From Rhizobium sp. ICMP 5592 (GTDB taxonomy: Bacteria > Pseudomonadota > Alphaproteobacteria > Rhizobiales > Rhizobiaceae): DNA of 64,000 bases. Location: positions 1,075,049 to 1,139,048 of the forward strand of contig NZ_QSNT01000001.1 of NCBI RefSeq assembly GCF_009498525.1. Direction: 5' to 3'. The notes below the pieces were generated by a model. It was given only the letters and a program-made list of their open reading frames with translations. It was not told where the DNA came from and did not search any database. Below are positions 17,958-27,596 of the stretch, one piece after another (position 1 is the first letter of the stretch; each line of letters starts with the position of its first letter). A program made the translations under genes and the position numbers.

Positions 17958-18656
17958 TCAGAAAGACTCCTCTAGCTGGCAATTGATGGCAAATTCCGCG
18001 ACGCTCGCCTCGTTCGGCAGGTCGATCAGCATGGCAATGACGCGGGCGAGATCGCGCGGATCGGTCATCTCGCTATCGGCCTTGCTCGTGAGGCCGCGCG
18101 CCATGTCGGTCGCGACGAAACCGGGGCAGATCGCGGTGGCGCGGATCCCAAGATCGAAGCCGGTGTGGCGTATGGCGTGAGCGAGCGCGACGGCTGCGAA
18201 TTTGGAAACCGCGTAGAGCCCGGAGTTCGCGGACTTCACCCGCTTTCCCGAGAGCGAGGCGACGATGATGACCCGGCCGCGACCGCTTGCAGCTAGTGCC
18301 TCCCAGGCGGACTTTGCCAGCCGTCGCGGCGCCTTGACGTTCACTTCGAGCAGGTCGTCCAAGTCGGCATCATCGGCCTCGATCACGTTTTTCGCGACGA
18401 TGATGCCGGCATTGGCGACGACGGAGTCGATGCGGCCAAAGGCGCTGAGCGTCTCTTCCGTCCATGATGCTGAAGCATCTGCGTTGGCGGCATCATAGGC
18501 AAAGACGCGGACGCGATCGGGATCGGCCCAGGCCGGCATGACTGGCTGGCGCATGCCGAGCGACAGCCGCCAACCCTTGGTGGCAAGTTCCTCCGCGAGC
18601 GCCGCTCCAATCCCCCGGCTGGCTCCCGATATCATGGCGACCCGTTCTTCATTCAT
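17958..18656 (-). CDS. Short-chain dehydrogenase/reductase
   Basis: A 232-residue SDR with a Rossmann motif (SGASRGIG) at residues 10-17, the NAG motif (VVANAGII) and the catalytic YAVSK. The active-site serine is in VASLSGKRV. The expected cofactor is NAD(P)H. It precedes the DAO oxidase by two bases and follows the MarR gene by 24 bases, so all three are probably cotranscribed. It may reduce or oxidise the carbonyl product of the oxidase. The substrate is not recognisable. Confidence 0.85.
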   Translation of the reverse strand: MNEERVAMISGASRGIGAALAEELATKGWRLSLGMRQPVMPAWADPDRVRVFAYDAANADASASWTEETLSAFGRIDSVVANAGIIVAKNVIEADDADLDDLLEVNVKAPRRLAKSAWEALAASGRGRVIIVASLSGKRVKSANSGLYAVSKFAAVALAHAIRHTGFDLGIRATAICPGFVATDMARGLTSKADSEMTDPRDLARVIAMLIDLPNEASVAEFAINCQLEESF

Positions 18657-18680
18657 GCCCGTTCTCCATGGCCAGGCCGT

Positions 18681-19166
18681 TCATGATTGTGCGGCGACGC
18701 GCCTGTAGGTGCGGCGCAGGATATCGATGAGGAGCTTGTGTTCCTCGTCGCTGATGTCGGAAAAAAACTCGCGCGATTGTTTGGTGACGATGCCGCGCAC
18801 GCGCTGGGCCAGTTCGTGCCCTTTTTCGGTGATGTAGAGTTCCTGCGCGCGGCTGTCGTCCGCCGATGTCTCGCGGAAAAGAAGCCCGTGCTCCTCCATC
18901 TGATCGACCAGCCGGCCCGTTGCCGAGCGGTCCTTCAGGATCAGCTTGGCGATGGTAGAGGGCCGGATGCCGGGATTGCCGTCGACGAGAAAAAGCGTGG
19001 TGATCTTGCCGGTCCCGCGCGCAACATCCAGCCCTTCCAGCTTCTCATCCAGATCGCGTGAAACGGCTAGGTTGATGCTGCGGATGTAGAAGCTCAGCGT
19101 ATCCTCGAGGACATCGATATCGATGTCCTTTACGGAAGTCGGCGGGCCTTTGGTCGGCGGCAGCAT
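18681..19166 (-). CDS. MarR-family transcriptional regulator
   Basis: A 161-residue winged-helix regulator. The DNA-binding region includes RPSTIAKLILKDRSATGRLVDQMEEHGLLFRE-type content (recognition helix about residues 70-95) and the wing segment ADDSRAQELYITEKG. The start at 19166 is judged by length and the usual MarR N-terminus; a longer frame to 19385 has an unlikely cysteine-rich N-terminus. It is the first gene of a leftward unit with the SDR, two oxidases and Dpp-type transporter, and is the obvious regulator of that unit. A 9-bp inverted repeat lies upstream at 19303-19343. Confidence 0.82.
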   Translation of the reverse strand: MLPPTKGPPTSVKDIDIDVLEDTLSFYIRSINLAVSRDLDEKLEGLDVARGTGKITTLFLVDGNPGIRPSTIAKLILKDRSATGRLVDQMEEHGLLFRETSADDSRAQELYITEKGHELAQRVRGIVTKQSREFFSDISDEEHKLLIDILRRTYRRVAAQS

Positions 19167-19302
19167 GGCTCGGAACCTTCGGAAGGCAACAACATAGCGT
19201 TCCCGCAGGCCCGGTAGGGCAGCGGGTTCATTATTGTCGGCGGCGGATCGTCGCTGGAACTTATGATCGTATGAAAGGACGGATAGTGGACAAATGCAAC
19301 TA

Positions 19303-19343
19303 TTTTCTTTCGTGGCGCGATAAGTTTTTGAGCAGAAAGAAAA
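19303..19343. promoter_or_regulatory. Candidate MarR operator: spaced inverted repeat
   Basis: TTTTCTTTC (19303-19311) and GAAAGAAAA (19335-19343) are perfect 9-base inverted repeats with centres 32 bases apart, about three helical turns. They sit in the 270-base gap between the ATPase gene ending at 19437 and the MarR gene starting at 19166, in a markedly AT-rich stretch. No other gene was seen in the gap. An autoregulatory site is plausible but unproven. Confidence 0.35.
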
Positions 19344-19436
19344 GATGCCTATTTCTGAGACAAACGCATCTCTCGACGCAGGCATCGACGACAGTAAATG
19401 TGCATCATCCGCATGGCCGGTGAGGGAGTTTGCGGG

Positions 19437-21083
19437 TCAGCCCGTCGCCTCCCAGTCGCTGCCGGGGATGGCGGCGAGCAGGCGTTGCGTATAGGCGTGC
19501 TCCGGTGCCCGGAAGATTTGTGAGGGCGGTCCGCATTCGACAATCTCGCCTTTGTACATGACCGCGACTTCGTCGCAGATCTGGCTTGCGACGCGCAGGT
19601 CGTGGGTGATGAAGATCATCGCCACTTTCGTGTCCTGCTGGATCTCGGCGAGAAGCTTGAGGATTTGCGCCTGAATCGAAACGTCGAGCGCGGACACCGC
19701 CTCGTCCGCCACCAGCAGCACAGGGTCGAACATCAAGGCCCGGGCAATGCCGACGCGCTGGCGCTGGCCTCCGGAAAACTCGTGCGGGAAGCGGTCGAAG
19801 GCGCCTTCGTCGAGGCCGACGCGTTTGAGAAGCCGTAGTGCCTTGGCCTTTGCCTCATGCATCGGCAGGCCGTGTGCGATCGGCCCGACAGTTAGGATCC
19901 TGCCGATCGTGTGGCGTGGATTGAGTGAGGCGAACGGATCCTGGAAGATCATCTGGATATAGGGACGCAGCGGGCGGAACTGCTCGTCCGTCAATGCCGC
20001 GATGTCGCGGCCATCGAACAAGATCCTGCCGCTGTCCGACTTCAGAAGCTTCAACAGCACCCGGCCGAGGGACGATTTTCCGGAACCGGATTCGCCGACG
20101 ACGCCGAGCGTGCGCCCCTTGCGGATCGAGAAGCTGACATCGCTCACTGCCTGAACCGTCCGCGCCTTGGACAGGAAGCCGCCGCCGGAGCGATAGGTCT
20201 TGTTGAGCTTCTCCACCTCCAGCACGACAGGCGTATCGGCGATGGCATCGCGATCCCTTGTCGTCATTCGCGGCACTGCGGCGATCAGGCGCTGCGTATA
20301 GGGATGGGTGGGCGCATTCAGTACCTGGGCGGCCGTTCCGTACTCAACGAGGTGACCCTTCTCCATGACGATTACCCGGTCGGCAATCTCCGCCACCACA
20401 CCGAAATCATGGGTGATGAACATCACGCTCATCTTCTTGCGCCGCTGGATCTTACGGATCAGTTCCAGGATCTGGGCCTGCGTGGTCACGTCCAGGGCGG
20501 TGGTCGGCTCGTCGGCGATCAGTACGTCCGGATCGAGCGCCAACGCCATGGCGATCATCACGCGCTGTCGCTGCCCGCCGGACAGCCGGAAGGGATATTG
20601 ATGCTGCAGGAGATCGGGATCGGGCAGGCCGACTTCGGTCAGCAGTTCCTTTACCTTCTGCCGCCGGCTCTCGGGCGTGTCGACTTTATGGGCATCCAGC
20701 ACCTCGATGATCTGGTCGCCGATCGTCATCAGAGGGTTGAGCGCCGACAGTGGATCCTGAAAGATGATCGAGACGGCCCGTCCCCTCAAACCTTGGAGCG
20801 TCACGTCGTCTGCGCTCAGCAGATCCATGCCCTTGAACCAGATCGAGCCGGCCGTTACCTGGATAATCGACGGCAGCAGGCCCATGACCGCGCTGGCGGT
20901 CACCGATTTTCCCGAACCGGATTCCCCGATGATGCAAAGGATTTCGCCATCCATCAGGTCGAAGGAGACATCATTCACCGCATGCGGCCGCTCCATAGCC
21001 TTCGGCAGGCTGATCGTCAGGTTTTTGACGGAAAGAACGGCCTCTCGGGTTGGCGAGGACTGAGCGGCATCGATCTGCGTCAT
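19437..21083 (-). CDS. Fused two-domain ABC ATPase (DppD-DppF-like)
   Basis: A 548-residue protein carrying two full ABC domains in tandem, corresponding to DppD and DppF. Domain 1 has GESGSGKS near residue 54, [17 protein letters not shown] and [11 protein letters not shown]. Domain 2 has GESGSGKSS near residue 330, [15 protein letters not shown] and [11 protein letters not shown], where Walker B ends in EA rather than EP. Each half ends with the oligopeptide-type C-terminal loop ([24 protein letters not shown]). It energises the DppBC-like permease encoded farther along the same strand, although the MarR-SDR-oxidase block and its own promoter region lie between. Fused DppDF proteins are common in rhizobia. 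Confidence 0.92.
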   Translation of the reverse strand: MTQIDAAQSSPTREAVLSVKNLTISLPKAMERPHAVNDVSFDLMDGEILCIIGESGSGKSVTASAVMGLLPSIIQVTAGSIWFKGMDLLSADDVTLQGLRGRAVSIIFQDPLSALNPLMTIGDQIIEVLDAHKVDTPESRRQKVKELLTEVGLPDPDLLQHQYPFRLSGGQRQRVMIAMALALDPDVLIADEPTTALDVTTQAQILELIRKIQRRKKMSVMFITHDFGVVAEIADRVIVMEKGHLVEYGTAAQVLNAPTHPYTQRLIAAVPRMTTRDRDAIADTPVVLEVEKLNKTYRSGGGFLSKARTVQAVSDVSFSIRKGRTLGVVGESGSGKSSLGRVLLKLLKSDSGRILFDGRDIAALTDEQFRPLRPYIQMIFQDPFASLNPRHTIGRILTVGPIAHGLPMHEAKAKALRLLKRVGLDEGAFDRFPHEFSGGQRQRVGIARALMFDPVLLVADEAVSALDVSIQAQILKLLAEIQQDTKVAMIFITHDLRVASQICDEVAVMYKGEIVECGPPSQIFRAPEHAYTQRLLAAIPGSDWEATG

Positions 21084-21203
21084 GGGGAGCCTTCCTTTGC
21101 ATGGAATGTCTGCCTGTGCGCCCGATCGAGCTGGACGACCGATCGCGGGCGCGAACTAAAACGCAAGAAGCGTGCCGGTCCACGCCCGCATAGAATTCAC
21201 CGA

Positions 21204-22289
21204 TCAGTTCAGCCTTGCAAGCGTTCTTCCCTCTTGGTCGAAGAGATGACAGGCGGCCGGGTCGATCTGGAGGGAGATCGGCGTGTGCAGCGGGGTCGTG
21301 TCGGTGCCTTCGGTCTGCACCACGAGGGACTGGTCGGAGGCGATATCGACGTGGAGAACCGTCAGGCCACCAAGCCGCTCGGCAAGGATCGCCTCTCCAG
21401 AGAACTGGCCGCCCTGGCCAACGCGAATATGTTCCGGGCGAATGCCCAGCGTCAGCTTCGAGCCGGCCTTTACCGCCTCGGCGGCGACCGGGATGGTGAT
21501 CTTGGCGCCGCCCGGCAGCGCGACGGAGATGCCGTCGGGGCCAGTCTTCTCGACGGTTGTCGCCAGAAGATTCATCTTCGGCGAACCGATGAAGCCGGCG
21601 ACGAAGATGTTTGCGGGGCGATTGTAAAGCTCGAGCGGCGAGCCGACCTGCTCGATACGACCGCTGTTGAGAACCACGATTTTGTCGGCCATGGTCATGG
21701 CTTCGATCTGGTCATGGGTGACGTAGATCATCGTCGCGGCCAGTCTTTCGTGTAGGCGCATCAGCTCCAGCCGCATATTGACGCGCAGTGCCGCGTCGAG
21801 GTTGGAAAGCGGCTCGTCGAACAGAAAGATCTTCGGATTGCGCACGATGGCGCGGCCGATGGCGACACGCTGGCGCTGGCCACCCGACAGATCCTTCGGA
21901 CGACGGTCGAGCAGATGCGCCAATTCCAGGATCTGGGCGGCGTCCTTCACCTTCCGCTCGCGCTCGGCCAGTGGAATGCCGGCAATTCTGAGCGCGAAGC
22001 CCATATTCTCGGCGACCGTCATATGCGGATAGAGCGCATAGGATTGAAATACCATCGCCAGGCCACGCTGCGACGGATCGATGTCGTTGGAGCGCGTGCC
22101 GTCGATCACCAGCTCGCCGCCGTTGATTTTCTCCAGACCGGCGATCATGCGCAGAAGCGTGGACTTGCCGCAGCCGGAAGGGCCAACGAAGACGACGAAT
22201 TCACGGTCGTCTACATCCAGATCAATGCCCTTGATCACTTCGAGGGCGCCGTAGGTCTTGCGGGCGTCGCGGAGCCTGAGATTAGCCAT
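21204..22289 (-). CDS. Carbohydrate ABC transporter ATP-binding protein (UgpC/MsmK type)
   Basis: A 361-residue CUT1-family ATPase. Walker A is GPSGCGKST near residue 38, the signature is [16 protein letters not shown], Walker B is [12 protein letters not shown], and the C-terminal third is the TOBE/OB regulatory domain ([15 protein letters not shown]). Its start overlaps the end of the ROK kinase gene by eight bases, and it is the last gene of a ten-gene leftward operon whose binding protein and permeases are first. It energises sugar import by those permeases. Confidence 0.93.
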   Translation of the reverse strand: MANLRLRDARKTYGALEVIKGIDLDVDDREFVVFVGPSGCGKSTLLRMIAGLEKINGGELVIDGTRSNDIDPSQRGLAMVFQSYALYPHMTVAENMGFALRIAGIPLAERERKVKDAAQILELAHLLDRRPKDLSGGQRQRVAIGRAIVRNPKIFLFDEPLSNLDAALRVNMRLELMRLHERLAATMIYVTHDQIEAMTMADKIVVLNSGRIEQVGSPLELYNRPANIFVAGFIGSPKMNLLATTVEKTGPDGISVALPGGAKITIPVAAEAVKAGSKLTLGIRPEHIRVGQGGQFSGEAILAERLGGLTVLHVDIASDQSLVVQTEGTDTTPLHTPISLQIDPAACHLFDQEGRTLARLN

Positions 22290-23319
22290 TGCTGGCCTCC
22301 TTTGTGCCGGCGGAAATATCCGCGTCAGGATTGTCCGAGCCGTGAAGGCTCAATTGTTCGGAGCTGGATGTTGCCTCGCTTCCGAGGATGAGGCTGGCCG
22401 CGCCGATCAGGCCCGCATGTCGCCCAAGCTGTGCGGCAACGATCGGCACATCGCGATAGGCCGGCATGGCCCGGTCGTGAATGGTCGTCATGATGGTGTC
22501 GTGGAGAAGATCGAACCCATGCGATATGCCACCGCCCATCACCAGAACGTCCGGGGAATAGAGGTGGAGCAAGTTGGTGAAGCCGATCCCCAGCCATCGC
22601 GCCTCGGCATGCAACAGTTCCAGCGCCAGGGCATCGCCGTTTCGTGCGGCGTCGACCACATTCCGCCCGGTCACATCGGCGTCGGCCGATAATGCGCGCA
22701 GCATGGAGCCATCGAATTGCCGAGTGTGCGCCGTTGCCCGCCTGCCGAGGGCCGTGCCGGAGGCGACGGCTTCGAAGCAGCCGACCGCACCGCAAAAGCA
22801 CCGCTCGCCCTCGTTGGTAATCGTCATGTGGCCGATTTCGGCGGCGAGGCCACGCCTCCCGTGCAGGATTCGCCCATCGGCGATTACGCCGCCGCCGATA
22901 CCTGTCGAGACGGTAACGAACACGATCGATCTTGCACCACGGCCGGCGCCATATCGCCATTCGCCAACCGCCGCAGCATTTGCATCGTTTTCCAGCCGCA
23001 CTGGCAATTGGAAACGATTGGAGAGAATGTCGGCCAGCGGAACCTCGTGCCATCCGGTCAGGGTTGGCGCCGCAATGACGACACCGGCTTCCGGATCGAG
23101 CGGGCCGGGGGCGCCGATCCCGATACCGACGGGCAAAAGATCAGGCGTTTCCGCCAGCACCGTCGCCGCAAGCAGCTCGATCTGCCGGATGACCGCATCC
23201 GGCCCTCCGGCCGCTTGCGTCGGCACGGCGGAAAACGACAGAAGGTTTCCCTCCTCGTCCACCAATGCGGCGCGAAGCTCCGTTCCGCCGAGATCGAAGG
23301 CAAGAGCGACCTTTTTCAC
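22282..23319 (-). CDS. ROK-family sugar kinase
   Basis: A 345-residue ROK protein. The ATP motif [14 protein letters not shown] opens the protein, [12 protein letters not shown] holds the substrate-site residues, and the zinc-binding region [22 protein letters not shown] has the family histidine and three cysteines. No helix-turn-helix is present, so it is a kinase rather than a NagC-type repressor. A GTG at 23319 overlapping the previous stop (GTGA) is taken as start; an ATG at 23349 is an alternative. With the RPE-family epimerase directly upstream, a hexose such as allose or allulose is a plausible substrate, by analogy to AlsK and AlsE. The C-terminal 30 residues are low-complexity and acidic. 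Confidence 0.85.
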   Translation of the reverse strand: MKKVALAFDLGGTELRAALVDEEGNLLSFSAVPTQAAGGPDAVIRQIELLAATVLAETPDLLPVGIGIGAPGPLDPEAGVVIAAPTLTGWHEVPLADILSNRFQLPVRLENDANAAAVGEWRYGAGRGARSIVFVTVSTGIGGGVIADGRILHGRRGLAAEIGHMTITNEGERCFCGAVGCFEAVASGTALGRRATAHTRQFDGSMLRALSADADVTGRNVVDAARNGDALALELLHAEARWLGIGFTNLLHLYSPDVLVMGGGISHGFDLLHDTIMTTIHDRAMPAYRDVPIVAAQLGRHAGLIGAASLILGSEATSSSEQLSLHGSDNPDADISAGTKEASNG

Positions 23320-24041
23320 GGAATCCGGCTCTCCAGTCCATGTAGCCATTCTATCCGCTTGCCCAGATCCTTGTCGCCAAAGGCGAGCGAGCCGAGAACG
23401 ACGGTCTGCGCGCCGGCTGCACGCAGCTCCGGCACTGTCTGCTCGCGAATGCCGCCATCGGCCGCCAGGATCACCTGATCCTCCCGACCAGCTTGCCTCA
23501 ACAGGGTACGCGCCTCGATCAGCCGGCCGCATGCTTTTTCGGAGAGGCTCTGTCCTTTGACGCCGATCGAGGTGCCAAGCAGGGTCACGAAGGCGACATG
23601 GTCGATGAACGGCTTGATCGCCGAAACGGGCGTTTCCAGCCGCAACACGACGCCAGCTTCGGCGCCAAGCTCTTTTGCAAGCGCGACGGCGCGCAAACCG
23701 GCTTCGCCATTTTCGGCATGAACGCTGATCAGATCGGCACCCGCCTCGATGAATTGGCGCGTCTGCTCCTCGACGATTTCGGCCTCGACCATCAGATGCA
23801 CATGGATCGGCCGGGCAGTCGATTTGGCGATGCGGGCAACGAAATCCGGAAAGAACAGGAAGCCCGGCGTAAAGCGCGCGTCGGCAACATCGATGTGATG
23901 CAGGTCGACATAGGGCTCAATGCGCTTGAGATCGGCTTCCATATTGGCGAGATCAGCCGACCAGAGCGAGAATTCGCCGAGCAGTCGGTTGCGGGATAGG
24001 GCGGCGATGGCCGCCGGGCCTGAAAGGGTTTTGGACGTCAT
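23316..24041 (-). CDS. Ribulose-phosphate 3-epimerase family protein
   Basis: A 241-residue TIM barrel of the RPE/AlsE family. The metal-site segments are recognisable but divergent: HHIDVADARFTPG (DVMDG in standard RPE), HVHLMVEAE, LISVHAENGE and ILAADGGIREQ with the conserved aspartate. The phosphate-binding turn near the C-terminus reads GAQTVVLGSLAFG. The divergence and the adjacent ROK kinase suggest a ketose-phosphate other than ribulose-5-phosphate, such as allulose-6-phosphate. It overlaps both neighbours by four bases. Confidence 0.78.
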   Translation of the reverse strand: MTSKTLSGPAAIAALSRNRLLGEFSLWSADLANMEADLKRIEPYVDLHHIDVADARFTPGFLFFPDFVARIAKSTARPIHVHLMVEAEIVEEQTRQFIEAGADLISVHAENGEAGLRAVALAKELGAEAGVVLRLETPVSAIKPFIDHVAFVTLLGTSIGVKGQSLSEKACGRLIEARTLLRQAGREDQVILAADGGIREQTVPELRAAGAQTVVLGSLAFGDKDLGKRIEWLHGLESRIP

Positions 24042-24868
24042 GATGGCACGAGGCTCCGGATTGTCTTGGATGCGAGGAAACGAGTGATGGCGTCTTGGAC
24101 TTCGGCAAAATGGCGTAGCTTGTCGGCAGCCTTGGGGGTGACCTCGATAAAGCTTGCATTCGGAATGGTGTCGGCGAGCACTTGCGCGCGGGAGAGCGGA
24201 TGGATCGCGTCCTGCTGATTGCCGATGATGAGGGTGGGGACGGCAATAGCCGCTGCCGCCGTCTGCGACACGCCAGGTCCATCAGCCGCGATATCGGCCA
24301 GCACGGATGCGAAAGCCGCAGCATCCTTCCGGTCGAAGTAGCCGAGCAGGGACGCGAAATTGTCGGGAGCGTCCGCCTTTATCCGCTGACCGATTTCGGA
24401 GCCCGCAAACAGCGCTCGCGCCTCATCGATCGGATGCGAACGAAGCAGCGCCGCAACGGCGCGGATTGGCTCGAGATTGTCGGGGGATGTGGCAAAGGTC
24501 CAGGCCGGGCGGACAAGGATGAGCGCGGCAACGCGCTCGGGGTGATGATGGGCGAGATGCAGGGCAAGTGCTGCACCCATGGAAATGCCGCCAACGACAA
24601 AGCGATCAAATCCGCGTTCGGTTGCAGCAGCCAACACGTCCTCGGCAAACATCTGGAGTGAGAAGGGCCGCGCGGTGCCAAGCGACGACGCGCCATGTCC
24701 TCGGCATTCCACCGTGATCCGCCGTACGCTGTCGGCTGGCGGAAAGGTTTGCGCAACCTGCGCCTCATCCCCACCCAAGCCGTGCTGAAAGACGACTGGC
24801 AGCCCTTGTCCGCCATCGAAGACAGACAGGCCAGTATCGCCACGCATGAGAGTTGCCGTTCCGCCCAT
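24038..24868 (-). CDS. Alpha/beta hydrolase
   Basis: A 276-residue hydrolase of the alpha/beta fold. The oxyanion-hole region is FQHGLGGDEAQ, the nucleophile elbow is GGISMGAAL (Ser near 105), the acid is probably in the segment IIGNQQDAIHPL, and a histidine near the C-terminus (KLRHFAEVQ) may complete the triad. It resembles enol-lactonase or esterase-type members. In this operon it could open a sugar lactone produced by the Gfo/Idh oxidoreductase; this is inference. Its ATG shares one base with the preceding stop. Confidence 0.75.
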   Translation of the reverse strand: MGGTATLMRGDTGLSVFDGGQGLPVVFQHGLGGDEAQVAQTFPPADSVRRITVECRGHGASSLGTARPFSLQMFAEDVLAAATERGFDRFVVGGISMGAALALHLAHHHPERVAALILVRPAWTFATSPDNLEPIRAVAALLRSHPIDEARALFAGSEIGQRIKADAPDNFASLLGYFDRKDAAAFASVLADIAADGPGVSQTAAAAIAVPTLIIGNQQDAIHPLSRAQVLADTIPNASFIEVTPKAADKLRHFAEVQDAITRFLASKTIRSLVPS

Positions 24869-25689
24869 CAGACCAAGTCCTTGAGAAAGGCGGCGACCTC
24901 TGGTGCTTCGGCTGCGGACAGTCCGTGGGTGACGAGCGGACCGTCGAAGCCGACGGCTTTCAGCCGTGCGATAAAATCGGGAAAATCCACAACGCCCTGA
25001 CCGGCAGTTGCAAAACGTCCATCGGCATAGCGATCCTTGGCATGGGCCATGGCGATATGCCCGGCTGCGGTTTCGATTGCGCGCTCGACGATATCTCGGG
25101 CTTCCGGCGGCGTGGCGCTTTCGAAGAGATTGGCGGGGTCGAGGACGATCCGCAGTCTTTTCGATCCCATCTCGGCGATCAGCCGTTTGGCATCCTCGGC
25201 TGAGGTGACGATATTGGCCTGTTCCGGTTCAATGCCGAGATCGACGCCGTGCTTCTCCGCCAGCGCCAGGGCATTCGACATCTCCGTCGCCATGTCGGCC
25301 CAGGCCGAAGGGTCGGTATTATCGGGATGATGCGCCCATTGGTCGGTCGCATTGCGGGTGCCGGTGCAGAGCGTGACGAGCGGAATGGAGAGGGCGGCCG
25401 CCGTCTCGATCACCACGGCAAGCTGGCGCAAGCCCGTTTGCCGCACTGAAATGTCCGGATGAGCCATATTATAGGTTCCGGACAGGGCGACTAGGGAGAT
25501 GCCGGTCGTTTCCGCTGCTGACCGGATCGCCGTTACGACAGAACCAGGCACCGCGTCGGGCATGGAGGGCAGCCCGCAGCAGGCAAGGTTGAACTGGGTG
25601 GCCGCATAGCCGCTATCGCGCACTGCCGACAGCACGCTCAGGGGATCGGTCCCCGGAAAGGTCTTGGCAAAGATCCCGAGCTGCATCAA
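24868..25689 (-). CDS. Sugar phosphate isomerase/epimerase (TIM barrel, AP_endonuc_2 fold)
   Basis: A 273-residue member of the xylose-isomerase-like TIM-barrel superfamily. Typical strand ends are LGIFAKTFPG, VALSGTYNMAHPD, LVTLCTGTRN, LGIEPEQANIV, IVLDPANLFE and HIAMAHAKDR, with conserved Glu, Asp, His positions for a divalent metal. It is one of two such enzymes in the operon; the other (26774-27592) is only distantly similar. It may isomerise, epimerise or dehydrate a keto-sugar. It overlaps the Gfo/Idh gene by four bases. Confidence 0.82.
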   Translation of the reverse strand: MMQLGIFAKTFPGTDPLSVLSAVRDSGYAATQFNLACCGLPSMPDAVPGSVVTAIRSAAETTGISLVALSGTYNMAHPDISVRQTGLRQLAVVIETAAALSIPLVTLCTGTRNATDQWAHHPDNTDPSAWADMATEMSNALALAEKHGVDLGIEPEQANIVTSAEDAKRLIAEMGSKRLRIVLDPANLFESATPPEARDIVERAIETAAGHIAMAHAKDRYADGRFATAGQGVVDFPDFIARLKAVGFDGPLVTHGLSAAEAPEVAAFLKDLV

Positions 25690-26762
25690 ACGGCCCCCGT
25701 CACGGACGCCAATTCGATCCGCTCGCCGGTTTCCACCGATCGGGCGATCGCCACCATCGCGCGGATGGAAGCGATGCCGTCCTCGACATTGGCGCCGCGC
25801 ATCGGCGCGCCGTTCAGCGCTGTGTCGGCGAGACCCTCGAGCTGCCTGCGGAAGAAATGCCCGTCCGCGCCAAGCGGCTTCCGGCTCGTCGCATCCTTCT
25901 CGTGGAAAATCTCGACTTCGCTGGAGCGGAAGTACCAGGGATTGAAGGTCTTCGCGAGCACCGAGCCGTACTCACCATAGAGCTGGAAGCCCTCGTGCCA
26001 ATCCATGCGGACGGCGACCGTAAGGTCGAGATGGCCCAAAGCGCCATTGGCGAATTCGGTCTCCACGAACCAGCAATAGGCGCCGGCACGCTCCAGCAGG
26101 CGGGCGCGCACGGCAACGATATCGCCGCAGAAGAAGCGGGCGGTGTCGACCAGATGCGAGCCATGCGCCAGCATGAAATATTGCCTGAGATCGGCCTTCG
26201 GATTGCCGCCCGGTTTGCGCGCAAGCTTGCTGGTGATCGGCAGCGGCTGCACTGCATCTGTGTTGGTATAGCGGTGGGTGGAGTCGCAATACCAGGCCTT
26301 CAGCGCGAAAATTTGGCCGATATCGTCACGCACGAAATCGCGGGCGGCTTCCAGCGCCGGGTCGAAGCGCTTCATATGCCCGACCTGCAGGATCTTGCCG
26401 GAGCGCTTGACGGCATCGGCAAGCTGCTGCCCTTCCTCGACCGACACGCCGATCGGCTTTTCGCAGAGCACATGCTTGCCGGCCTCAAGCGCCTTGATGG
26501 ACATCGGCACATGATAGGCGTCGGACGTGGCGACGATCACGGCTTCCAGCTCGGGGTCGGCCAGCATGGCGTCATAGTCGCTGAACATCTTCTGGGGTTC
26601 GTAGGTAGCCCCCATGCGTGCCAGCAGATCGGGTGCCGCGTCGCAGATTGCGTAGAGATCGGCATTCCTGGCCTTCACGCAGGATTCCAGATGCGCGAAC
26701 TGGGCAATCGGCCCGCAGCCGAGCACGCCCACGCGAAGACGGCGATTTTCCTTCTGGATCAT
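25686..26762 (-). CDS. Gfo/Idh/MocA-family oxidoreductase
   Basis: A 358-residue NAD(P)-dependent dehydrogenase of a sugar or polyol. The Rossmann motif VGVLGCGPIAQFAHLES starts near residue 11, the family motif CEKPIGVSVEEGQQL lies near residue 100, and the substrate domain includes the catalytic-type histidine in HGSHLVDTARFF. The ATG at 26762 is preferred because GAGGAAGA precedes it; the longer frame to 26870 overlaps the upstream gene. A second, unrelated-subgroup Gfo/Idh enzyme is encoded divergently at 30889. Paired Gfo/Idh enzymes with TIM-barrel partners are known from inositol and keto-sugar catabolism. Confidence 0.88.
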   Translation of the reverse strand: MIQKENRRLRVGVLGCGPIAQFAHLESCVKARNADLYAICDAAPDLLARMGATYEPQKMFSDYDAMLADPELEAVIVATSDAYHVPMSIKALEAGKHVLCEKPIGVSVEEGQQLADAVKRSGKILQVGHMKRFDPALEAARDFVRDDIGQIFALKAWYCDSTHRYTNTDAVQPLPITSKLARKPGGNPKADLRQYFMLAHGSHLVDTARFFCGDIVAVRARLLERAGAYCWFVETEFANGALGHLDLTVAVRMDWHEGFQLYGEYGSVLAKTFNPWYFRSSEVEIFHEKDATSRKPLGADGHFFRRQLEGLADTALNGAPMRGANVEDGIASIRAMVAIARSVETGERIELASVTGAV

Positions 26763-26773
26763 GGTCTTCTTCC

Positions 26774-27592
26774 TCAAGCCCCGTAGCTGCGCATGGTGTC
26801 GCGGTTGGTCTTCACCGCAGCGGCAGGATTTTCCCCGGCCGTCTCGGATTCCTCTTCCAGCACCAGCCAACCATTGAAACGCGGCGCCTTCGCCACAAGA
26901 TCAATCACCGCCGGCGTGTCGAGGATGCCCTTGCCGAGCATCGCCCAGCGGTCATTGGCATCGACGTCCTTGAGGTGGAGGTAGCGAATGCGATCCTGAT
27001 AGGTACGCATGGTGTCGAGGATGTCCTCGTGCCCGCGCAATATATGGCCGGTATCGGGAACCCAGCCGACCAGAGCGGGGTCGAGCAGCGCAAAGATCCG
27101 GTCGTAGTCAGCACGGTCGAAGAGCAGTGTATTGTGATGCGAGCTCGGGTGGACGGCAACGTCGACGCCGGATGCCTTGCCGAGCGCGCCGGCGCGATTG
27201 TAGAACTCGGCGGCAATGGCGAACTTGTCGTCGCGCGGTCCTTCCGAGACGACGGTCGCTGAGCCGATCGAGACGAGCGCGCCCGGAAACTGTGCGGCAT
27301 AGTCGATCCAGCGTTGCGTCGTCGCGAGATCATCGTTGATCGCCTCGGCAACCGTGAAGCCGCTCTTCGATCCAAAGGCGAAGGAGACGAGCTGCAAGCC
27401 GCTATCCTCCAGCGCCTTTGCGAAGTCACCGGGCTTTGCGGCGTAGTGGCCGATCATCGTATCGGTGATTTCGATGCCCGAATAACCGCCGACGGAGATC
27501 GCCGACAGCAGGTCGTCGGGTGTCCCGGTCCAGCCGCGTCCAAGCATTTCCCATGTAAACGTCTGGCAGCCGACCTTCAGATCGCTAGTCAT
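26774..27592 (-). CDS. Sugar phosphate isomerase/epimerase (IolE-like TIM barrel)
   Basis: A 272-residue TIM barrel of the AP_endonuc_2 family, nearest in style to IolE and hydroxypyruvate-isomerase-like proteins. It starts with KVGCQTFTWEMLGRGWTGTPDD, has DVAVHPSSHHNTLLF, VGWVPDTGHILRGHED, IRYLHLKDVDAND and ends in LVLEEESETAGENP; the histidines, aspartates and glutamates are arranged for metal binding. Twelve bases separate it from the Gfo/Idh gene. It probably processes the keto-intermediate made by that enzyme. Confidence 0.83.
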   Translation of the reverse strand: MTSDLKVGCQTFTWEMLGRGWTGTPDDLLSAISVGGYSGIEITDTMIGHYAAKPGDFAKALEDSGLQLVSFAFGSKSGFTVAEAINDDLATTQRWIDYAAQFPGALVSIGSATVVSEGPRDDKFAIAAEFYNRAGALGKASGVDVAVHPSSHHNTLLFDRADYDRIFALLDPALVGWVPDTGHILRGHEDILDTMRTYQDRIRYLHLKDVDANDRWAMLGKGILDTPAVIDLVAKAPRFNGWLVLEEESETAGENPAAAVKTNRDTMRSYGA

Positions 27593-27596
27593 GTCA

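Noticed and set aside
16507..18180. 557-residue open frame opposite the DAO oxidase and SDR genes
   Set aside because: Composition is that of an antisense shadow and it spans two real genes on the other strand.
19167..19385. N-terminal extension of the MarR protein
   Set aside because: Cysteine-rich, no ribosome site, and covers the probable promoter; the ATG at 19166 gives the family length.
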